Shown piece after piece: positions 58,945 through 64,000 of a DNA stretch of 64,000 bases. The notes under the pieces are model-generated. The model was not told the origin of the DNA, did not search any database, and worked only from the letters and a program-made list of their open reading frames with translations. The stretch comes from an uncultured Lachnospiraceae bacterium (GTDB lineage: Bacteria; Bacillota; Clostridia; Lachnospirales; Lachnospiraceae). A program made the position numbers and the translations under genes. The stretch is taken from the NCBI GenBank assembly GCA_934339365.1, contig CAKRHW010000002.1:372001-436000 (forward strand), read 5' to 3'. Within the stretch, counting starts at the first letter, position 1, and the number at the start of each line of letters is the position of its first letter.

Positions 58945-58984
58945 CAAAATAATAGACTAGGCTTTCGCATCTAAGCCTAGTCTA
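58945..58984 (-). terminator. Terminator after the amidase gene
   Basis: A perfect 12-base stem (TAGACTAGGCTT 58953-58964 with 58973-58984), eight-base loop, followed by TATTATTTT on the minus strand. Confidence 0.82.
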
Positions 58985-59037
58985 TCACACGCTTTTTTCT
59001 TTTGCAAGTACTTATTTCTATCCATTAAAATGAATAT

Positions 59038-61092
59038 TTATTCATTTACAACCTTTACCTTGCATTTTGCTTTCCGTCCGTTTGAAGTCCTGACAGTAAT
59101 CGTAACCGTCCCTTTTTTCTTTCCTTTCACAAATCCATATTTGCTTACTGTTGCAATCTTTGTATTCGAGCAGGAATAATATAATTTTTCCTGCGTATTT
59201 TTCGGTGTAATCTTTGATGTCAACCCAACTTTCTTTCCAACTGCAACCTGAAATTTAGATTTTGTAAAACTGATTTTTTTTGCTGAGACTGATTTTGACG
59301 CAACATATACCGTTACCTTTTTCTTTGCATTTCCATATTTAGCCTTTATTGTAATGGTTGCTTTTCCAGCTCTAACAGCCTTAATCTTTCCTTTGGATGA
59401 TATGGTAGCTACCTTTTTATTCGAAGAAGAATATGTTACTGTCTGCAATGCATTTGCAGGATACACATTCGTCTTAAAGGAATATGTTTTATTCTTCTTT
59501 AAATAAAATGCTTTTTGATTGGTTGCATGCGTACTGAAAAACTTTATACTTGTTCCTTTCGGATGAACTACAACTTTACAGCTTGCTGAAATATTCGAAT
59601 CTTTTGTTGTAGTTGTAATATATGTAACACCTGGATTTACACCTTTTACTTTTCCTGCCTGTGTTACTGTTGCAACATTTGAATCTGCTGTTGTCCAGGT
59701 AATGGATGAATCTGTTGCATTGCCCGGATAAACTTCTGCCTTTAGCTGTTTATTTGAGCCAACCATAATATCCATTTCTTCTTCATCAAAAGAAACTGCA
59801 TTTGTTTTAATTATTACCTCTATCTTATATTTTGCAACGATTCCTGTACCATCTGTACTTCTGGCTGTAATATAAGCATATCCGGCTGCTTTTGTTGTGA
59901 CGGTTCCATTCTCGTCTACTTCTGCAACATCTGTATTACTTGAATGATATTGTAATTTTTTATTGGCAGCATTCTCTGGTTCTACCGTTGGTGCCTGTGT
60001 ATAAAATTCTCCATCTTCTATTTTTACTTCCTCTTCTTTAAATACCACTGACTGTACTCCAACTGTTCCCTCCTGCAATTCACTGCTTTCAGGTAACACC
60101 TGAATGACACAGGTTGTTTTCTCACCGTTAGAACCTGACACTGTAATAACTGCCTCACCTGTTCCTACAGCTGTTACATTACCCTCACTGTCTACTGTTG
60201 CAACCTGTTCATTCGATGAAGTATAAGAAATAGTTGCATTGTCTGGTGCATTCGTATATTTTGCAACAATAGATTCTATTTCACCTTTATATAAGGTTGC
60301 CTTCTGCTTGTTGATAGAAAGTTTTGGTGTAACCGTTTTTGTTTCTGTAATTCCATAATATTTTAATATTGCCTGTGCATCTGCAACACCTAATTTTTTC
60401 AATTTTGAATCTGAAGATAAAAAATTTGCAACATCACTGGCATTTGATACAAATGCATGTTCAATAATGATTCCAGGAATTTTATAATACATAGAATTAC
60501 GAATGACACCATAATAATCCCATGCACCACCAAATGGATAATTACCTCCCCCGGAACCATAATTTCTGGTAGAAACACCTCTGTTTACCAGTCCTAATCC
60601 ATTTAAATTTGAACAAATATAATTTCCAAGCCTTTTACAGCCCACATAAAATTTTTCCTGTGTTGTATTCTGTGTTACATACACCTGACATCCTTTTGCA
60701 GCTGCACTGCCTGAATTATTATGCATACTAATCAAAATATCTGCATTTTTATTTTTTCCAATATCTGCTCTTTGTGAAAGCGTTAGTGCTGTTGAATTAG
60801 AAGTTCTTGTTAAATACGTTGTAATACCCTTGTATTTGTCAAGTTCTTCTTTACAGTACTTTGCTATTTTTAAATTATAATCTCTTTCATATGTACTAAT
60901 TACACTGATTGCTCCAGGATCACTTCCTCCATGTCCCGGGTCTAATACGACTACAACGTCTTTTGCATATGCAGTCTTTGTCATAAAAAACATAGCGGCA
61001 ATCAGAGAAATTCCAAATCCAAGATTGAACCACCTCTTTTTAGAACTTTCTAACTTCTTAAATACATTTCGTTTCTTCGTTTTTTTCTCCAT
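59038..61092 (-). CDS. N-acetylmuramoyl-L-alanine amidase with multiple Ig-like domains
   Basis: A 684-residue exported or membrane-anchored wall hydrolase. It has a basic N-terminus, a hydrophobic signal/anchor (about 23-43), an Amidase_3 domain (about 46-245) and four to five Big_2-type Ig-like repeats to the end (about 256-684), each with the V-A-T-V / G-x-A-x-I-T pattern. Zinc and catalytic residues are visible: LDPGHGGSDPGA (His54), STYERDYN (Glu69), ISMHNNSG (His124) and IIIEHAF (Glu211). It cleaves the bond between MurNAc and the stem peptide. It is monocistronic with its own promoter and terminator. Confidence 0.94.
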   Translation of the reverse strand: MEKKTKKRNVFKKLESSKKRWFNLGFGISLIAAMFFMTKTAYAKDVVVVLDPGHGGSDPGAISVISTYERDYNLKIAKYCKEELDKYKGITTYLTRTSNSTALTLSQRADIGKNKNADILISMHNNSGSAAAKGCQVYVTQNTTQEKFYVGCKRLGNYICSNLNGLGLVNRGVSTRNYGSGGGNYPFGGAWDYYGVIRNSMYYKIPGIIIEHAFVSNASDVANFLSSDSKLKKLGVADAQAILKYYGITETKTVTPKLSINKQKATLYKGEIESIVAKYTNAPDNATISYTSSNEQVATVDSEGNVTAVGTGEAVITVSGSNGEKTTCVIQVLPESSELQEGTVGVQSVVFKEEEVKIEDGEFYTQAPTVEPENAANKKLQYHSSNTDVAEVDENGTVTTKAAGYAYITARSTDGTGIVAKYKIEVIIKTNAVSFDEEEMDIMVGSNKQLKAEVYPGNATDSSITWTTADSNVATVTQAGKVKGVNPGVTYITTTTKDSNISASCKVVVHPKGTSIKFFSTHATNQKAFYLKKNKTYSFKTNVYPANALQTVTYSSSNKKVATISSKGKIKAVRAGKATITIKAKYGNAKKKVTVYVASKSVSAKKISFTKSKFQVAVGKKVGLTSKITPKNTQEKLYYSCSNTKIATVSKYGFVKGKKKGTVTITVRTSNGRKAKCKVKVVNE

Positions 61093-61129
61093 CTTACTAT
61101 CACGTACCTTTCATAAAAACACTTATTTT

Positions 61130-61167
61130 GCCTTAAAGATTATTGTATCAAATTGTCACTTTAAAGG
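61130..61167. repeat. Inverted repeat around the amidase -10
   Basis: GCCTTAAAG (61130-61138) and CTTTAAAGGC (61158-61167) form an almost perfect inverted repeat flanking the -10 hexamer. Possible operator; no other support. Confidence 0.3.
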
Positions 61168-61169
61168 CA
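61141..61169 (-). promoter_or_regulatory. Putative promoter of the amidase gene
   Basis: On the minus strand TTGCCT (61169-61164), 17 bases, TACAAT (61146-61141) with an extended -10 TG. The rest of 61170-61372 is AT-rich; on the plus strand a TATAAT at 61270-61275 may serve the small membrane protein, but its -35 is weak. Confidence 0.6.
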
Positions 61170-61372
61170 AGGATGGCTTTTAAATCCTTAAACATTCTTA
61201 GATTATCTCACTTTTTTCAAATTTTTGTGAAATTTCCTCTTTTCTATTTATTTCTGTAATGTTTTGCTATATAATAGCATATAGTTGTTTAAAAATTGTT
61301 AGTTTTTTTACATCAATTTACAAAAGAATCTGATAGATTCAAGAATAATCTTAACAGACTGGAGGTCCGACT

Positions 61373-61717
61373 ATGAGTCAGGAAAAAGTAAACCGTTATA
61401 AAAAAGAAAAAGCCAATAGAAAAAAAGAAGTTGCAAAAGCAAAAAGAAAACGTGTATTTCACACCATTCTATTTGTCATCTGTTGCATTCTGATCATTGG
61501 TTTTATTGCCTGGTCTGCCTGGATAAAATGGGGACCAAAAAAGAGCGATTCTTCTGCAACAGGAAGTACCATCCAACAAACAATTTCTTCTGAGCAGCTT
61601 TCCTCTCTAATTGCTGAACAATCAACGGCAACTTCAGAGAATACATCCAATTCAGAAGCTTCTTCTGAATCTTCTTCTGAAACTGTGGAAAATACAACAG
61701 AAGAAACTGTAAAATAA
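61373..61717 (+). CDS. Small single-pass membrane protein with Ser/Thr/Glu-rich tail
   Basis: A 114-residue protein with three parts: a very basic N-terminus (about 1-28, rich in Lys/Arg), one membrane helix (about 29-50, ending WSAWIKW) and a low-complexity Ser/Thr/Glu/Gln-rich exterior tail (about 55-114). By the positive-inside rule the tail is outside. I recognise no family. GGAGG precedes the ATG, and a strong terminator follows at once, so it is a real single gene between the amidase and argS. Confidence 0.7.
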   Translation: MSQEKVNRYKKEKANRKKEVAKAKRKRVFHTILFVICCILIIGFIAWSAWIKWGPKKSDSSATGSTIQQTISSEQLSSLIAEQSTATSENTSNSEASSESSSETVENTTEETVK

Positions 61718-61765
61718 AAAGTTGTCAGCCAGTTGATGAAACATCAGCTGGCTGACAACTTTTTT
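61716..61765 (+). terminator. Bidirectional terminator, small membrane protein / argS
   Basis: Arms of 23 bases (61716-61738 and 61742-61764) pair throughout, with one G-U on the plus strand and a three-base loop. A-run and T-run flanks suit both convergent genes. Confidence 0.92.
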
Positions 61766-61766
61766 A

Positions 61767-63536
61767 TTACATTCTTTCCGGTGCTTCCATTCCTAAAAGC
61801 TCAATCGACTGTAACAAAATTCGATTGGTAAGCTGAAGCAAATGAATATAACTGCTTCTCTTCTTCTCATCTTCCTCAGATAAGATCTTTGTTTCATGAT
61901 AAAAACGATTAAATGCATTCGATAAATCATAGATATATGCGCAAAGTTTATGTGGTGCTAATTCCTGATAAACAGTCTCTATTACCTGGTTAAACTTCAC
62001 AATTTCTAAAATTAATGATTTTTCTTCCGCAGTTCCAGATAAGGTGATTGTTTCGTCATCTAATTCCACATCTGTTTTCATTTCTTTGTATTTCTCTAAA
62101 ATAGATTTAATTCGAACAATCGTATATAAAATATATGGACCTGTATTTCCTTCAAACGAAGCAAAACGGTCAATGTCAAATACATAATCCTTCGATGCCT
62201 GATTTGATAAGTCACCATATTTAATAGCAGCTAAGCCAACAATCTTTGCTGTCTTCTGTGCCTCTTCCTCTGATACCTGACGATTCTCCATAATCTTCTG
62301 ATATACAGCATCATTCACGTTTACAATCAGATTTTCTAAGCGCATCACTCCACCATCACGTGTTTTGAATGGCTTTCCATCTTTTCCATTCATCGTTCCA
62401 AATCCCTGAAAAACAAGCTTTGTATCTTTTTCTGCCAGTTTTGTCTTTCTTGCACATCTGAAGATTCTTTCGAAATATAGTTCCTGACGTTTATCAACCA
62501 CATAAATAATCATAGAAGGATGATATTTTTCTGTTCTTTCCATAATTGTCGCTAAATCTGTAGTATCATATAAAGATGCTCCATTTGACTTTAAAATCAT
62601 ACAAGGAGGAACTTCTTTCGTATCCGTTTCTTCCTTCACATCTACAACCAAAGCGCCTTCACTGATATGTGCATAATCATTTTCTTTCAAATATTGAACC
62701 ATTCTAGGAATATATTCCTGTGCATCGCTTTCCTTTCCCCAAAGTTCAAAGGAAACATTTAAATTATTGTAATTTCTCTTCAAATCTGAAACTGAAATAT
62801 CAATAATATGCTGCCAGATTGCATGATAACCACGATTTCCTGCCTGCAAATCTAAAATTGCTTTTCTAGCTTCTTCTTTAAATTCTGCATCTTCTTTTGA
62901 TTTTGCATTCGCACATGGATATATTTCTTCTAGATCTTTAATTGTAAATGGTGCTTCTTTTGGATATTCACCTGTATAATTCTCATCAAAATAAACAAGT
63001 TCAGGATTGCGATGTTTTAATTCCGTAATAATCAGACCAATCTGTAATCCCCAGTCTCCTAAATGAACGTCACCGGTCACATCATCACCCATAAATCTTC
63101 GAATTCTTTTTAAACTTTCTCCGATAACAGCTGAACGCAAATGTCCTACATGCAAAGGCTTTGCAACATTTGCTCCGCCATAGTCAATAATTACTTTTTC
63201 TGCCTGCTTTTTCTCAACACCTAAATCTTGATCCTGATTCATTTTTGTTGCATAATTTTCTAAATATCTAGAACTTAATTTTAAATTAATAAATCCAGGC
63301 TTTACTGCTTCAATGGAATCAAAAATTTCCTCTTTTTCTAATCCTGATACAATTTCTTCTGCAATGATTAGTGGTGCCTTCTTATATTGCTTGGCTGCAG
63401 CCATCGCACCATTACATTGATATTCACACAAATCCGGTCTGTTAGACAAGCTAATCTTTGCATATTTCTTATCATAACCACATTTTTCAAACTCAGCCGC
63501 AAATATCTCCGAAAGCTCCTCTATTACTTTTTTCAT
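61767..63536 (-). CDS. argS: Arginine--tRNA ligase
   Basis: The 589-residue class I synthetase has the N-terminal Arg-S add domain (about 1-110), the HIGH motif in GGANVAKPLHVGHLRSAV (about 119-136), GDWGLQIG, the KMSK-region FGTMNGKDGKPFKTRDGGVM (about 378-397, where the loop reads FKTRDGG) and the C-terminal DALR-type anticodon domain (QLTNRILLQSIELLGMEAPERM split). ArgRS commonly lacks a canonical KMSKS. It starts on the last base of the upstream UDPGP stop codon, so the two are translationally coupled. Confidence 0.97.
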   Translation of the reverse strand: MKKVIEELSEIFAAEFEKCGYDKKYAKISLSNRPDLCEYQCNGAMAAAKQYKKAPLIIAEEIVSGLEKEEIFDSIEAVKPGFINLKLSSRYLENYATKMNQDQDLGVEKKQAEKVIIDYGGANVAKPLHVGHLRSAVIGESLKRIRRFMGDDVTGDVHLGDWGLQIGLIITELKHRNPELVYFDENYTGEYPKEAPFTIKDLEEIYPCANAKSKEDAEFKEEARKAILDLQAGNRGYHAIWQHIIDISVSDLKRNYNNLNVSFELWGKESDAQEYIPRMVQYLKENDYAHISEGALVVDVKEETDTKEVPPCMILKSNGASLYDTTDLATIMERTEKYHPSMIIYVVDKRQELYFERIFRCARKTKLAEKDTKLVFQGFGTMNGKDGKPFKTRDGGVMRLENLIVNVNDAVYQKIMENRQVSEEEAQKTAKIVGLAAIKYGDLSNQASKDYVFDIDRFASFEGNTGPYILYTIVRIKSILEKYKEMKTDVELDDETITLSGTAEEKSLILEIVKFNQVIETVYQELAPHKLCAYIYDLSNAFNRFYHETKILSEEDEKKRSSYIHLLQLTNRILLQSIELLGMEAPERM

Positions 63537-64000
63537 TATAATTCTACTCCATTCTCAATTAATAACTTTCTAGCTGATTCTACCGAATCTACACCTTCTT
63601 TATTCTTTACCGGTGCAAACTCCTTGTTACGAACAACTTCATAGGCTAAACAATCATCTAACATATGTATCATATCTAGTACAAGATTCTCAAATTTGTA
63701 TCCGTTTGGCTGATCAGGTTTGATCTTTTCTCCTTCTTCATTCACATAAGGAATTTTCTTTTCAACAATATGTAATGGTAGGTGCTTATCTGCAATTGTT
63801 TCTAAATCTTCCACGCGGAACAAATAATTCAATATAACACCAAAATTATAAGCTAATTCTCCATCTGCGTTTTTTTCTTCCATCATCTCATCTGTCAGTT
63901 CATAATACTCTACAATGGATGGCTTACCATCTTCCTTACAAAGAACTCCTACTTTCTCATCCGGTGCAGCTTTGCGTACTACTTTACTACCAACCGGATA
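63536..64000 (-). CDS. UDPGP-type uridylyltransferase, C-terminal part (edge)
   Basis: The frame is open to the right edge: 154 codons upstream of the stop are visible and the start is outside. The residues match the eukaryotic-like UDPGP type 1 family (UDP-N-acetylglucosamine/UDP-sugar pyrophosphorylase): PVGSKVVRKAAPDEKVGV, then GKPSIVEYYELTDEM, FGVILNYLFRVEDL and PNGYKFENLVLDMIHML. This family makes UDP-hexoses or UDP-HexNAc from sugar-1-phosphate and UTP; which sugar is not decided here. It overlaps argS by one base (TAATG). Confidence 0.88.
   Translation of the reverse strand, partial: YPVGSKVVRKAAPDEKVGVLCKEDGKPSIVEYYELTDEMMEEKNADGELAYNFGVILNYLFRVEDLETIADKHLPLHIVEKKIPYVNEEGEKIKPDQPNGYKFENLVLDMIHMLDDCLAYEVVRNKEFAPVKNKEGVDSVESARKLLIENGVEL

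Overview
The window is AT-rich chromosomal DNA from a spore-forming anaerobic Firmicute, most likely a member of the Lachnospiraceae (Clostridia). This is inferred from the Rnf complex in C-D-G-E-A-B order, an alpha/beta-type small acid-soluble spore protein, a GerA/SpoVAF-type protein, a T-box leader, the L28 / Asp23 / DAK2 / RecG neighbourhood, a eukaryotic-type UDPGP uridylyltransferase and a separate PurO-type IMP cyclohydrolase. I cannot name a genus. About 85% of the genes lie on the minus strand. I see no insertion sequence, prophage, CRISPR array or clear pseudogene, so this is core genome with a few unusual genes.

Layout. 1-1.6 kb: ruvB (edge) and ruvA behind a Gx-transporter gene and a NusG-domain-II gene. 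1.7-9.4 kb: apbE (plus) convergent with spoVAF-like and rnfBAEGDC, a flavin-dependent membrane redox module plus its flavin transferase. 9.4-10.5 kb: a YprB-like exonuclease, divergent from rnfC through overlapping promoters. 10.5-12.5 kb: the last two steps of IMP synthesis as two separate proteins. 12.8-21.4 kb: a SASP, a zinc-ribbon membrane protein, murF-ddl-recG, a lipoprotein, DAK2 and Asp23. 21.6-28.7 kb: rpmB, a hexapeptide acyltransferase, glmS, topB, a YfbR-like nucleotidase and thrC. 28.8-33.4 kb: a SleB-like hydrolase, leuCD with a divergent LysR regulator, and a radical SAM protein. 33.4-38 kb: a MocR regulator, glnS and a bacterial expansin.

38.1-41.5 kb: a complete panB-panC-panD-coaBC operon from ketoisovalerate and beta-alanine to 4'-phosphopantetheine. 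41.8-47.2 kb: tRNA-Thr and a polyamine operon (speD, arginine decarboxylase, speE, speB, carboxynorspermidine dehydrogenase-like). 47.2-51 kb: cysE-cysS-mrnC-rlmB under a T-box whose specifier (UGC) and T-box residue both point to tRNA-Cys. 51-54.1 kb: GNAT, DUF2156, ispF and PAP2. 54.3-54.6 kb: tRNA-Val and tRNA-Met. 54.7-57.7 kb: GT2, glf and a CPBP protease. 57.9-64 kb: a carbamoyltransferase with altered substrate motifs, a large amidase with Ig-like domains, a small Ser-rich membrane protein, argS and a UDPGP gene cut by the edge.

The most notable items are the carbamoyltransferase lacking the usual ornithine signatures, the split purine module, the Ig-domain expansin with a structured leader, the polyamine operon with an orphan CASDH, and two divergent regions whose promoters face each other and overlap. 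Start codons were chosen by Shine-Dalgarno spacing, and several are shorter than the longest open frame.
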